Below the pieces are notes generated by a model that ran no database searches, had not been told where the DNA came from, and saw only the letters and a program-made list of their open reading frames with translations. 64,000 nt of DNA from Pseudopithomyces maydicus (lineage: Eukaryota; Ascomycota; Dothideomycetes; Pleosporales; Didymosphaeriaceae). The stretch spans positions 1,240,001-1,304,000 of the forward strand of contig JANTUC010000008.1 of the NCBI GenBank assembly GCA_026873275.1, given 5' to 3'. The position numbers and the translations under genes are program-made. This document shows positions 1 through 10,316 of the stretch, piece by piece (the stretch's first letter is position 1; every line of letters starts with the position of its first letter).

Positions 1-97
1 TTGCATGTGTTGATGAGTCAACCGAGAATCCCTCTACATGCAAAGGGGTGAATTTACTGCACTTGTCTCCTAGCCATCATATCACCGACCATTATTC

Positions 98-1188
98 TTG
101 AAGAAAGCCTTTAGTTTACACATAAACGGCTCACAGGAACAGCCATGCTCAGTCTCGGGTACACCCGATCCCTGGAGCCGTGCCGAATTCCTTGGGAAGT
201 ACTCGTTGACCCATGACCTGCTTTGCAAGATCAGCCGCGATCTTGTAGCGCTTGCCCGCAAAGCCGGAGAAATGATAACCGAGGCTGACCCATCCGTCGA
301 AAATTCAAAAGCCAAAAACAACTCGAGTGACAGGGTAACGACAACGGACAGGGCGGTGGAAAAGATGGTCCACGGCCACCTGAGTTCATTGTACCCCAAG
401 TATGGATTCTTGGGCGAGGAGACGTTCAAGACTGGAGACTTGCTATCAGATGAGCCTACGTTTATCTGTGATCCCATAGACGGGACGCTCAACTTCATCC
501 ACGGGTTCCCAAATGTTGCCGTGTCGTTGGCGCTCAGCATCGAGAAGAAGCCGTTCGTCGGGGTGGTGTTCAACCCGTTCAGACGCGAACTGTTTACCGC
601 CATCAAATGGCAAGGGGCATTCTTGACCATGGGCTCGGACGCCCCCGTCGATTGCCCATTGCACCGGTGCCGAGGTCAATGAGCTCGCTTGAAGACTGTC
701 TCGTTGCCATGGAATGGGGCAACCAGCGGTCAGGACCAAACTGGGAGCTCCGCACGAAGATGCACAAGCAGCTGCTGACAGGCAAGGCAGAGAAAGGGGT
801 CATGGTCCATTCAGTGCGGTCGAGCGGATCGGCGGCGCTTGACCTTTGCTACGTAGCTGCTGGGTGGATGGACGTGTTCTGGGAGGGAGGGGCGTGGGCG
901 TGGGACGTTGCGGCTGGCTGGTGTGTGTTGGAAGAGGCGGGCGGCATGGTTGTGAGTGCAAATCCGGCAGACTGGGAGCCGAGCGTGGAGGGCCGGGTGT
1001 ATCTTGGTGTGCGGGCTGGCAAGCGGTCGGAGCAGGAGGGGGTGGTCAGGCAGGTGTGGGAGCAGATGGGCGAGGGAGGTTTGTGTATTGAGGGATGGAA
1101 TGCATGGCTGTGCGGGTGTGGGCAGGTGCAGATGCAGGTACAGGTGCAGGTGCAGGCGGGGTGTGGACTACCGTACCTGGGTAGGTAG
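98..1188 (+). CDS. QutG-like inositol monophosphatase family protein, frame-disrupted
   Basis: This looks like a member of the inositol monophosphatase superfamily, closest in style to the fungal QutG/Qa-x proteins, which are Mg-dependent phosphatases. The visible motifs are GEET, the metal-binding DPIDGTLNFIHG (around 470-505) and the C-terminal WDVAAG (around 901-915). The first half is read in one frame up to GSDAP (about 645). The second half continues from RRLPIAPVPRS in another frame. One extra C in the run of five C at 642-646 would join them. The true start is not visible: there is no ATG in the first frame before about 270, so 98 is only where the open frame becomes readable, and an upstream exon may lie outside the window. 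The C-terminal tail is a glutamine/valine repeat encoded by tandem hexamers. It could be a real pseudogene or a sequencing slip. Confidence 0.72.
1124..1161 (+). repeat. Tandem CAGGTG/CAGATG hexamer tract
   Basis: Imperfect hexamer units (gtgcag, atgcag, gtacag) follow each other here. If translated with the preceding gene they give alternating Gln-Val/Met residues, which do not belong to the phosphatase fold. Confidence 0.6.
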
Positions 1189-1811
1189 ATTGATTATACA
1201 GCCCTGGAGTGTACTTGGGGGTACCTATCTGTGTGTCCATGGATGTCACATAGATACATGCTTGCACCATTCCGTCCTGGAGCCCTGAAGCCCTGGAGGT
1301 CCATCGCTCACGTGACGATGGCCGGACCTCAGGTCAAGCCCTGGAGCTGGGGCAGCACCTGGGGCAGCACCTGGGGCTGAAGCCGACCTGGAGGAGGGAG
1401 ATGCTGTCGGTGCCCAGGCGCCCGCGTGAGCCCTGTGGTGCCCAGGTGTGAAGCAGCGAAGCTCTCGGTGTGTGGACGCCGCCCGTGCCAGCGATGCCCT
1501 CTGTCTGTCCGCTAGCCCCCTCGGACGGACAGACGAAGCGACCGCGCAAGGTACGACACCTCACCTGCATCCTGCGCCGCCGTTCGTCCCGCGCGCGCAC
1601 CCCCACAAGCCCCGTCCTTGGTTGTGCGCTGCCGTCGTCGCCGCCCCTTCTCTGCCCCTTCTTTGCTTGCATGACGGCGGCCCTGGGCCACCTGTCTTTG
1701 GCGAGCGTAGCAAGCCGAGAAGCTGCGTGACGGCCGAGAGGCTAATTGACAGTCGAGCGTGCGCGCAACCCCCGTAGCCTCCGCAGCGCACTAGGACAGC
1801 TCCGAGACACC
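1189..1811. other. Gene-free stretch with a 12-bp tandem repeat
   Basis: No supported gene. It holds about 2.6 copies of a 12-bp unit (CTGGGGCAGCAC) at 1347-1378 and a GC-rich, C-rich leader ahead of the LSM12 start. It probably contains the terminator of the upstream gene and the LSM12 promoter. Confidence 0.5.
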
Positions 1812-2622
1812 ATGGCAGAGAGCAAGCGTCAGAGCATCGCCGGCAAGATCGCGACGCCCAAGGTCGGCGGCCCCAAGGACGCCATCGACGGGGACTCGGT
1901 CTTGTACAAGGCCGTGGGCGCGCGGTAGGCCTCACTTTCTCTACTTCCCGTGTACGTGTGTGTGTGTCGACGACGACGACGCTGACTCCTGGCCAGCATC
2001 AAGATCACCTGTGCCCCGCACAGCAACGTGCTCGAGGGCACCCTCTTCACCACCTGCAGCGTCACCAATGCCATCGCCATCAACACCGCCCCTGCCCCGC
2101 TCTCCAGCCAGCCGGGCAACTACCACATCATTCCCTTTGCCCACATTTTGGCCTTCGAGCTGCTTGGCCCCGCCGACCGCCTCCCCGACTCGGGCCCCGG
2201 CTTCGATGGCGCCCTGCCCGCCATTTCCAAGGTCGACCTGGCCCAGATCAGGGCACGTGAGGAGCAGACCATCCGCGAGATGAAGAAGAAGGATGCACAG
2301 AAGGGCAAGGGCGTGACCAAGGAGGCCCAGGAGATCTTCGATGCCGTCTCCAGGCTGTGAGCCCAACGCCCCCTGCCTCCGCCGACCTCTTGCTGACCCC
2401 AAACGCAGTCTCCCCACCCGCTGGAACGATGCTCAGATCGTCGTCAACGACGCCGTCCTCATCGAGCCGCCCTACACCGTCGACAACCTCAAGGCACCGC
2501 CCGGCAAGGAGCAGAGCGTTGCTTCGGTTCGCAGGATCATGGACAACTATTATCAGCGCAAGAAGAACGCCGGCCCGCGAGCACCCGTAGCCACGCCCAT
2601 TGCGCCGAGGAAGGGCGGCTGA
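1812..2622 (+). CDS. LSM12: LSM12 homologue (LSm plus anticodon-binding domain)
   Basis: The protein matches the Lsm12 family, RNA-associated proteins with an N-terminal LSm-like domain and a C-terminal AD (anticodon-binding) domain; in yeast Lsm12 associates with ribosomes and the Pbp1/ataxin-2 complex. Three exons are supported: 1812-1924, 1997-2356 and 2409-2622, giving 228 aa. The LSm-like part contains IKITCAPHSNVLEGTLFT just after intron 1. The AD part carries IREMKKKDAQKGKGVTKEAQEIFDAVSRLLPTRW across intron 2, followed by a charged segment ending in RKGG. The start at 1812 sits in a good context (caccATGG). Intron 1 is 72 nt and intron 2 is 52 nt, both GT-AG and in phase. Confidence 0.88.
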
Positions 2623-2916
2623 ACAGACTTCGCAGAGAGCCGTTTCTCAAAAGGCAGACTGTGGGGAAGTTGGAATGCCCACGAGGGAGAGAGAGGGAGA
2701 AAAGGCCCCAAGACCTGGCATGAGGGAGGGAGGGGGAAGACTAAAGTAGTAGCATTTGGAAGTCTCAATTGATTATCTAGCATGGGGGATGGTGATACCC
2801 TGGTGGAAACACTAGGCTTACCGAACAATGCAATGCGACACCCGTGTGCCAGGCCAGTCTTGCTGATATGTTCTCTTTTTTTCATCTTTCAAAATCATTG
2901 ATAGCACAACTACCAC

Positions 2917-5275
2917 CTATTCAAGCGTGATGTTTTGACGTCGCAGACCCATGTCTAATACCTCACCATGCATTACGCCGTACACGAAGGCCTCTCCGAT
3001 CAAACGATAGTAGCCCGGCTTTTGCTGAGGACGAAGCACAAAGGGAAGGGTCCCTCGGTGAAGAATCCAGATTTCGTCACCCAGTTGCAGCGACCTCGGA
3101 CCTGTACCGAGATATCCACCCTGCGTCCGGAAAAGACGTCGCCGTTTTCCACCACTCTGATCGAGCTCGTGCTGGAGTTGTGCTAGACCAATTGGAGAGT
3201 AGGTGCCGCTGAACATGTCTTCTACGAGGGTGGCAAGGCGCTTCTTGTACGCATCTAGAGAGTACGCAGAGCCGGTGGGCTCAAGGCTGAGCAGTATGCG
3301 CCATTCTGGGTAGATTGACTCGGAGAGTGGCGAGTGATGCGGTTGAAACGCATCGCTGCTTGACCATGGCATCAACCGATGGCGTACCTGGAGGTTCAAT
3401 ATGTAGTCAATGAACAATGATCCGACTTTGCTCGGAGCTGGGTAGACGCTCGCATAAGTGTCCGTTGTCAATGTTCGCCACAGGATCTCGACTCGCGAAG
3501 GGGCGCCGCCAGTCTCACGCGGGTCCGGATAGGGAAGGTCAAGGGACAGTGCTAGTCGAACGATGCTTGCCCATGATGCAGATGGATCAAGAGACTCGTC
3601 CGAGAGTATAGATGTCTGGTCAATATAGCCCAGGTGGTATCCTTGTACATCTAACAGGCCGTCATCCATGGCAGAGACGTTTTTTCGCCAATGCAACCCC
3701 CGAAGCCCTCCAGTTCCCCAATCCACGGTAACGTAGTGGGTATGGCTCGAGACTGACGCTGTAATCAGGTACCCACGACGGAAGACCAGTAATGCGTCTG
3801 ATCGATGCATCTTCGACATGAGACAGCACAGAAAGGTTGCCGTAACTTTTCAAGAGAGCTTTTGCCGTTTGCATGTAGACTTGTTGCACACTCAATTTGT
3901 AGTCTGGGGTAATTGCCGTTGGGTTGGTGTGGAACGGGGCCATCTTTGAATTTGCAAGTCCAAGGAAGGCATATACTTTGTCTCGTGGATCAGTAGACTT
4001 GGAGTAGCGATGCTTTTGTAGAAGCATCGGCAGAGGTAGTTGAGTTCTGGCGCCATTGGAGGTTTCAGAAGAAGAAACGGCAATCCGTGTCTCATTCAGA
4101 AACAAAGGGCCGATGCTTACCGAAAGGTTGGATTGGAGTACCTAATACAGGAACAAGTCAGCCAGGACTGATCTGATCTGATTCGAAATGCCTTATTGCC
4201 TTGCATTACCGGTGCACGCTGGACAACGAGCAGTCGCATAACAGGCTATCCAAGCCAGTTTACATACCCGCTTGTAGATACCGGGGTTTTTTTGTATTTC
4301 TACAATGTGCTTCATTTTCTCAGTGTGGAGGTGATGGTACCATTTGGTCGCCTTGATGAAAGATAATGTCTTCGAAAGTTTCTCCCACGGAATGGTTCTA
4401 TTGCCACAGACGACGATCGGAGAGTTACCAAGCGTAATCTCTTGTACCACCTGAACATACGTCAGTTGTTATAATACAATTTATGCTACATCATCATCAC
4501 CCACCCATGCTCGTTGAAACCAAGGGCGATTAATGAATGTGATGAAACCCAGCCAGTTGTAGTAGGTCAAATCCGGATTGCAGCTCTTGATTGCCTTTGG
4601 TTCGTAAAACGAGGTGTATTTTATACCAGACCAGTCGCTTTCTTGAATAACAGAGACCTTCTGCATTACCTCAAAAGCATCTGCAGTATATATATCTTCT
4701 TGACCAAGCCATACCACTACTCCGCTTGCTTTATGAAAGATTTCAGCCATGCGAGCGACCTGGGAGTTCCGCTCCAACACATTTTCTTGATCCACGCAGA
4801 GAGCATCGATCCAATAGTATGAAGGAATTTTTGGCATCAATGGCATGGTTATCGAATTGCCAAGCATTCGAAGAGCGTACTGCAGGTTGCTCGTGACTTT
4901 CATGAGACGATCATCGCAGATGATGTATTGTCGACGCATCATACCGGCAGAATCTGTGTTGCCTTCTGGTACGAAGGACTCGGTTTTTCTTTGACGAGTG
5001 GCGCATCGTTTTAATGCTTCTCTAGTAGGTATCGAAGGTCGACCAATGTTGGTATCGCTATGCCCCCAAGTGTAACTCAATGCTTTGAAATTAGGTGCAT
5101 CTGCAAGCTCAAAAATTTTCAAAGAACATCGAACTCTACTCTTGTCCTTGGAAGGTACCAACTCAAGCAGTCGGATGCTGTTTTCGGTAGGTAGTGGTTG
5201 GTAATTGTAATCGGCGACGAAGAGTGGAAGCTTCTGCCCTAGGCGAGCATGGCTCAATATACTGCGCAACCGCAT
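2917..5275 (-). CDS. HET (heterokaryon incompatibility) domain protein, frame-disrupted
   Basis: A HET-domain protein of about 725 aa, the large family behind non-self recognition and programmed cell death after fungal fusion. Exons are 4505-5275, 4268-4450 and 2917-4141. The core motifs are FKALSYTWG near residue 65, YYWIDALCVDQEN with QMARMAEI-like helix and VVVWLGQ, and WFQRAWVVQEI spanning intron 1 (4451-4504). Intron 2 (4142-4267) has a perfect GTATGT donor. The third exon contains DPRDKVYAFLGL and GLPSWVPDYS. Directly after, at NWRASG, the frame changes: the rest (LHWRKNVSAMDDGLLDVQGY, as expected for the family) lies in another frame. Removing one base, or adding two, in the C5 run at 3697-3701 restores it. 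HET genes often decay, so this may be real. The start at 5275 is the first ATG. Confidence 0.8.
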
Positions 5276-5865
5276 CGGATCAGATGGCTACTCCTGGCTT
5301 CTCCGTGCGCGTGGAGCATTATGTTCGGTTCTTCCAGCAGATGTACTGTAGAGGTAAGCTTGGTTGAAACTGAGACGATCAACATAGATCGCCGGGACTG
5401 GGGTGTACACTAGTGTAGACGCGAGGGACTAACGCCATTAGGAAGCATCATATCTGCTTTCCTATTCACATCGTAGCCCTCTCATGCGCAAAATATCGGC
5501 TACGGGAATTGAGATTGGCTGCATCCGAGTAAAACGTACAGTGTGGTTGCTGATAAATGCCAGAGGGGGGCACTGCCACTTTTATGCTTGAACTATGCAT
5601 ATCATCATACTGCCAGTACAGAGGCTCGAGTGGAGAGAAAGAAACTCGAAGACATCTAATCATACTGTAGACATAACTAGGGTTGGATCAAACATAAGCA
5701 ATGAATGCAAAAGCACGTTATATGTTCGTCAACATCAATTCAATTCCAGTGATACATATCTGCGATATCTTCATCACATTTGCATGCTTGGCATGCTTTT
5801 TGGTCGTATCTAACAGACCATTACAGTCAGCATCTTGTCTATATAAGATAAACTCCCACCGCCGC
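5276..5865. other. Gene-free stretch between two minus-strand genes
   Basis: No supported gene. It must contain the promoter of the HET gene and the 3' region of the 6-phosphogluconate dehydrogenase gene. It is clearly more AT-rich than the coding DNA on either side. I see no repeat or RNA gene. Confidence 0.4.
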
Positions 5866-7800
5866 TTATGCATTGTATGTTGAAGCAGATACGTTACCTC
5901 CCCTACCGGTCCAGTTGACGTGAATATCCTTGCCCTCGGGGTAGGTCTCGCTGGCGTATTCGGGCTTGACGCGGAAAGTGTGGGCACCGAAGTAGTCACG
6001 CTGAGCCTGGAGAAGGTTGGCAGGAAGATCCTTGGTCCTGTATCCATCGTAGAAGGAAAGCGCAGTGCTGAAAGCGGGAGTAGGAATGCCCCAAAGAGCA
6101 CCCTTGGAGACAACGCTGTCAACAGTCAGCAACTATCAAGAAAATCATGCGTTTTAACTTACTCTCTCCAGCCGGACTGAGCCTTGTGGATGGCCTTGTT
6201 GAAGAAGTCGTCGAAAAGGAGGTTCTCGAGGTCGGGGTTGGCACGGTAACTAAAATGCTTGTCAGCTAGCATTCCAATTTGGTGTCGATTGTACTGACGC
6301 CTTGGTGATGTCCTTCAGGAAGACGGATCGGATGATGCAGCCACCACGCCACATGAGCGCGATTTCAGGCTTGTTGAGCTTCCACTTGTACTCCTTGGCA
6401 GCGTTCTGGATCAACATGAAGCCCTGTGCGTACGAGATGATCTTGGAAGCGTAGAGAGCCTGCTCGAGGTTGTCGATGAAGGCCTGCTTGTCGCCGCTGA
6501 AGCTGGGGGTAGGTCCATCAAGAAGACCAGCAGCACGGCCACGCTCGGACTTGAGCGAAGAAAGGCAACGAGCGAAGACAGCCTCGCCGATCAAAGTGAC
6601 AGGCATACCAAGGTCGAGCGCATTGATAGCGGTCCACTTGCCGGTACCCTTCTGACCAGCAGAGTCAAGAATCTTCTCAACAATGGGTACACCATCGGCA
6701 TCGTCGTTCTTGTACATGATATCACGAGTGATCTCAATAAGGAAAGAGTCGAGGACGCCCTTGTTCCACTTGGTAAAGACGTCACCGATCTCGCTGTTCT
6801 TCATTCCAAGACCGCGCTTCATGATGTCGTAGGCCTGCCATGGTCAGACATTCCTGTGATTCCAGCAGAACTGGCACAACTTACCTCGCAAATCAGCTGC
6901 ATGTCACCGTACTCGATACCGTTGTGCACCATCTTGACGTAGTGGCCGGCGCCCTCGTCACCAACCCACTGGCAGCAGGCCTCGCCGTCAGACTTGGCGG
7001 AGATGGACTGGAGGACGTCCTTGATGTATGGCCAGGCCTCCTCGTTACCACCAGGCATGATGCTGGGGCCATAGCGAGCGCCCTCCTCTCCTCCGGAGAC
7101 TCCCGTTCCGACGAAGCGGATGCCCTTGGTCTGGAGGTATTTTGTGCGGCGGTTGGTGTCGGGGTAGTGCGAGTTACCGCCATCGATGATGATGTCGCCC
7201 TCTTCTACGCCACCCTCGTTGAGAAGAAGCTCGATGAAGTCGTCGACGGGCTTGCCGGCCATGACAAGCATCATCATGCGACGGGGCTTCTTGAGCTTCT
7301 GCACAAACTCCTTGATGGAGTGGGCGCCAACAATGGACTTGCCCTTGGCCTCTGCGACATGTCAGGGGCAGGCGAGGCTGGTGACAATGAGGTGAACATA
7401 CCATCGTTGAGGAAACGGTCGACCTTGGCTACACTGGTGGATTGGTCAGCGTCACAGGTCCCAGCAGAGTTGGCGTGCGCGTCCTTACGTGCGGTTGAAT
7501 GCTACGACCTGGCGTCTGTCAGTTACCAGTAGGTGCAGGCAGGGGCGCTCGAGAGCAAGGGCGCCACGGGGGGATGGGGATGGGGACGTACAGTGAAGCC
7601 GTGATCAGCACTGTGGGGTGTTAGCTTTGCTTATGGAAAGAGCGAGCGCGGTGAGTAATGGCTTACGCATTGAGGATCAGGTTCTGGCCCATGACCTGGA
7701 GGCGATGTGAGCAGCTGTCCGGCTGGGAGCACACGGCTCATTTGCACGATGGACTCACGGCCAGACCGATGAGGCCGAAGTCGCCGACGGCTTCAGTCAT
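5866..7800 (-). CDS. gndA: 6-phosphogluconate dehydrogenase, decarboxylating
   Basis: Cytosolic enzyme of the oxidative pentose phosphate pathway: 6-phosphogluconate plus NADP+ gives ribulose-5-phosphate, CO2 and NADPH. Nine exons add up to 1482 nt (493 aa, the usual length): 7759-7800, 7667-7695, 7592-7610, 7489-7508, 7402-7433, 6885-7351, 6299-6834, 6163-6249 and 5866-6115. The N-terminus gives the dinucleotide motif GLIGLAVMGQNL across intron 1. Further on are IIDGGNSHYPDT, GVSGGEEGARYGPSIMPGG, the catalytic KMVHNGIEYGDMQL and the C-terminal TGRGGNVSASTYNA. The first five exons are only 42, 29, 19, 20 and 32 nt, so automated gene callers could miss them. The gene is divergent from the RRM gene with about 860 bp between. 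Confidence 0.95.
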
Positions 7801-8658
7801 GGTGGATGTTGGTGTCGAGCGGGGCGCGGATGGACGAGGCGGGGTATCTCTGCGGCGACCGGGCGCGCAGGCTGTGAAGCAATTGGGGAGAGGCTGGGAG
7901 AGTGAAGATGGAGAGTGTAGGAGGTGGGGAGGCAGCAGATAAGTAGGAGTTTTCCTCGCTTTCCGATGGAGTCTGGTAGTAGCGTTGGATGAGCGGGGCA
8001 GTTGCATCAACGAGTGGCTGCGCGCCAGGTTCATGATTGATCCCTACCCACGCCCGCCCTCTGGTCGCTCCCACGCGCAGTGCTCCGGCCGCGGCAACGG
8101 CGGAGTCTCGACCGATCACTGGACTGCAGCGGCCGCTGTGCTGTGCCTGGCTCTGCGTCTGCTTGCGCGCGCACTTCCGGCGTGGCCGCGGACACGGGAG
8201 ATGGGCCTTGCCCAGCGTCTCTCTGCCCAAGCTCGCTGCCCCTCGTCCCCTCCATCATCATCGCCCCAACGCACCGTTGCGGTTAGGCGGCAGCCGGTCA
8301 CGTGCGCCGCAGCTCCCCGGGGCCCGTGCGCCACTGCCCAGGACGCCCGTGGATCGCAGAGGCCTGCCTGCAGCCGCCGGTCCTCGCCCAGCAGATTATC
8401 ACATTGCAATAATAAACCCAGCCGCTGCTGTCGGCCCGCAGATCCACTCACTGCATCCACTCCTCGTGCTTTCAAATACCGACCGCTTCCGGCACGCCTT
8501 GGCAATTTCTCCGTCAGCCTCAACCCGGTGACGCAGCAGCCCGCCCTGGTGCGGCATTTGCACGTCTCCCATCGACGAAGAAAATTTCCCCCGCGGCCGA
8601 ACTGCCCGTCAGTCATCTGCCCACACCCCCATCCCCGTCCACCACGTCGACCCGCACC
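7801..8658. promoter_or_regulatory. Divergent intergenic region between gndA and the RRM gene
   Basis: A GC-rich region of about 860 bp lies between two start codons pointing away from each other. It must hold both promoters and both 5' UTRs. Long open frames on both strands here have arginine/proline/alanine-rich translations typical of GC-rich non-coding DNA, and none shows a recognisable domain. Confidence 0.6.
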
Positions 8659-9654
8659 ATGGCCAGCAGGGACAATCAGAACTTGCATCCTCACCCGTCG
8701 CTGCCTGCCCGCCCGCCGCCGCCGACCTACTCTGCGCCTCCCGTGAGGAACAACAACGCCGGCCCACGACCCTACGCTGGCTTTGCCTCCCCTTCGGTCG
8801 TCGCCCAAGCCCCTCCCTCGCACGTGTCAGCCCCCCCAGCAACCTACTCTCAGCCGACTGTGAGCGCCCCATACCAAGCTACAGCTTATCCGTCCAGCAA
8901 TGCTTACTACAATTCCTATCAAGCCTATGGCACCCAACCATCGTCGGCCGCATATGCTCCTCCAGCCGCAGTGAATCAATTCCGGTCCAACTACGACCCC
9001 GAGGAAGAAGCGCGCATTGCAGAATGGGGCAGTGCCTACACGAGAGAGGACGCAGGCGCCAAGAAGCCCACCGGCTCTGCGGCTGCCACCCGCGCCGACT
9101 CGACTGCGACACCGGATGCTGAGACCGCCTCAGCCGGCGCAGCCAAGCAGAAGACGGTCGTTCGAGAGGGTGGTGGGAAGACTTGGGAGGACCAGTCGCT
9201 TCTTGAGTGGGATCCTCTGCACCCGCGTCTATTCATCGGCAATCTGGCCGGCGAGGTTACGGACGACTCGCTCCTCAAGGCCTTCTCCAAATACCCCTCC
9301 GTATCCAAGGCACGCGTCGTCCGAGACAAGCGTACCACCAAAAGCAAAAGCTATGGCTTCGTCAGTTTTGCCAACACCGACGACTACTTCCGCGCAGCCA
9401 AGGAGATGCAGGGCAAGTACATCGGCAGCCATCCCGTCTTGATTAAACGCGCCACTTCCGAGGTCAAGGCCGTCACGAAGCGCGACGACAGGCATGGGAA
9501 GCACGGCAAGAACCGCAATAACAACAACAACAACAAGAAGAACCAGCATCCACAGCAAAACGGAGGCAATGCGGCTTTCACAGGGTCTGCTCAATTCATG
9601 AGCGCTGGTGTGCAAAAGAAGGGCAAGAACAGTGGTCCTAGGATGCTTGGCTGA
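8659..9654 (+). CDS. RBM42-like RNA-binding protein (single RRM)
   Basis: An intronless 331-aa protein with one RRM. The first 110 residues are a proline/tyrosine/serine-rich disordered segment. A conserved lead-in (KTWEDQSLLEWDPLHPRLF) precedes the RRM, whose RNP2 is LFIGNL near residue 192 and RNP1 is SYGFVSF near residue 233. After the RRM comes a lysine- and asparagine-rich tail containing a run of six Asn. The layout, with a C-terminal RRM preceded by WEDxSLLEWDP and followed by a basic tail, is that of the eukaryotic RBM42 family, linked to splicing and mRNA handling in other organisms. Function here is inferred from family only. The start is the first in-frame ATG, in good context (caccATGG). 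Confidence 0.88.
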   Translation: MASRDNQNLHPHPSLPARPPPPTYSAPPVRNNNAGPRPYAGFASPSVVAQAPPSHVSAPPATYSQPTVSAPYQATAYPSSNAYYNSYQAYGTQPSSAAYAPPAAVNQFRSNYDPEEEARIAEWGSAYTREDAGAKKPTGSAAATRADSTATPDAETASAGAAKQKTVVREGGGKTWEDQSLLEWDPLHPRLFIGNLAGEVTDDSLLKAFSKYPSVSKARVVRDKRTTKSKSYGFVSFANTDDYFRAAKEMQGKYIGSHPVLIKRATSEVKAVTKRDDRHGKHGKNRNNNNNNKKNQHPQQNGGNAAFTGSAQFMSAGVQKKGKNSGPRMLG

Positions 9655-10316
9655 AAAATGCCGGAGATCGTGCGCATTATCAACATGCCCACACGGGATG
9701 TTGCGCAAGCGAAAATTGTGCCGTTGACCGCAAATTGCTAGAGGTAAGGATTATAGAAACATCTACGTTCCTCATATTACATCAAGATAAATTTACTTAA
9801 TGCAAGACTGACAGCAGGCACTGATCATCATGTAAGATATCGATTCTATCGAAGGCACGTGCTAGCGAGAGCTCGCTATGATTCTATGCCATTTGCTTGG
9901 GCAACAAAGCTTGAGCTAATTAGTGCATTTTCTATCCTGCATCGAAAATAGCAGTGATGCGTGGGATGATTTGGGCCCGTAGAATAACAATGTGAAGCTT
10001 GGCACCTCGGATTAGCTGGTCGAGAACTGTAGTGTAAACACAGTTATTAGCAATAGGAGCATACATAGGTAGCCGTTCACACGTGTTGTAAGGTCCTGAT
10101 GTCCCGATGTGAGGTTAGATTCCGAGGTACCAATGCACCCAGGCTCCAGGGCTCAGACCAAGTCACGTGAATATTACGGCCCGAGCGTCCATGGTTCGCG
10201 CGCAAACGCGACCCAGATGTCGAACGACATTCACCATCCACTTTAACGCGCCCACTCCACCCTCATTTGCCAACGACACCCACCGCGGCGCTGTTGTCGC
10301 CTACCGATCAGCCACG
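9655..10316. other. Gene-free stretch upstream of the Ssr4 gene
   Basis: No supported gene. It is AT-rich between about 9720 and 10060 and presumably holds the RRM gene's 3' UTR and the Ssr4 gene's promoter. No repeat or RNA gene is visible. Confidence 0.4.

Noticed and set aside
8116..8823. Long open frame on the minus strand facing the RRM gene
   Set aside because: Arg/Gly-rich translation without domains, overlapping the RRM start; typical of GC-rich antisense DNA.
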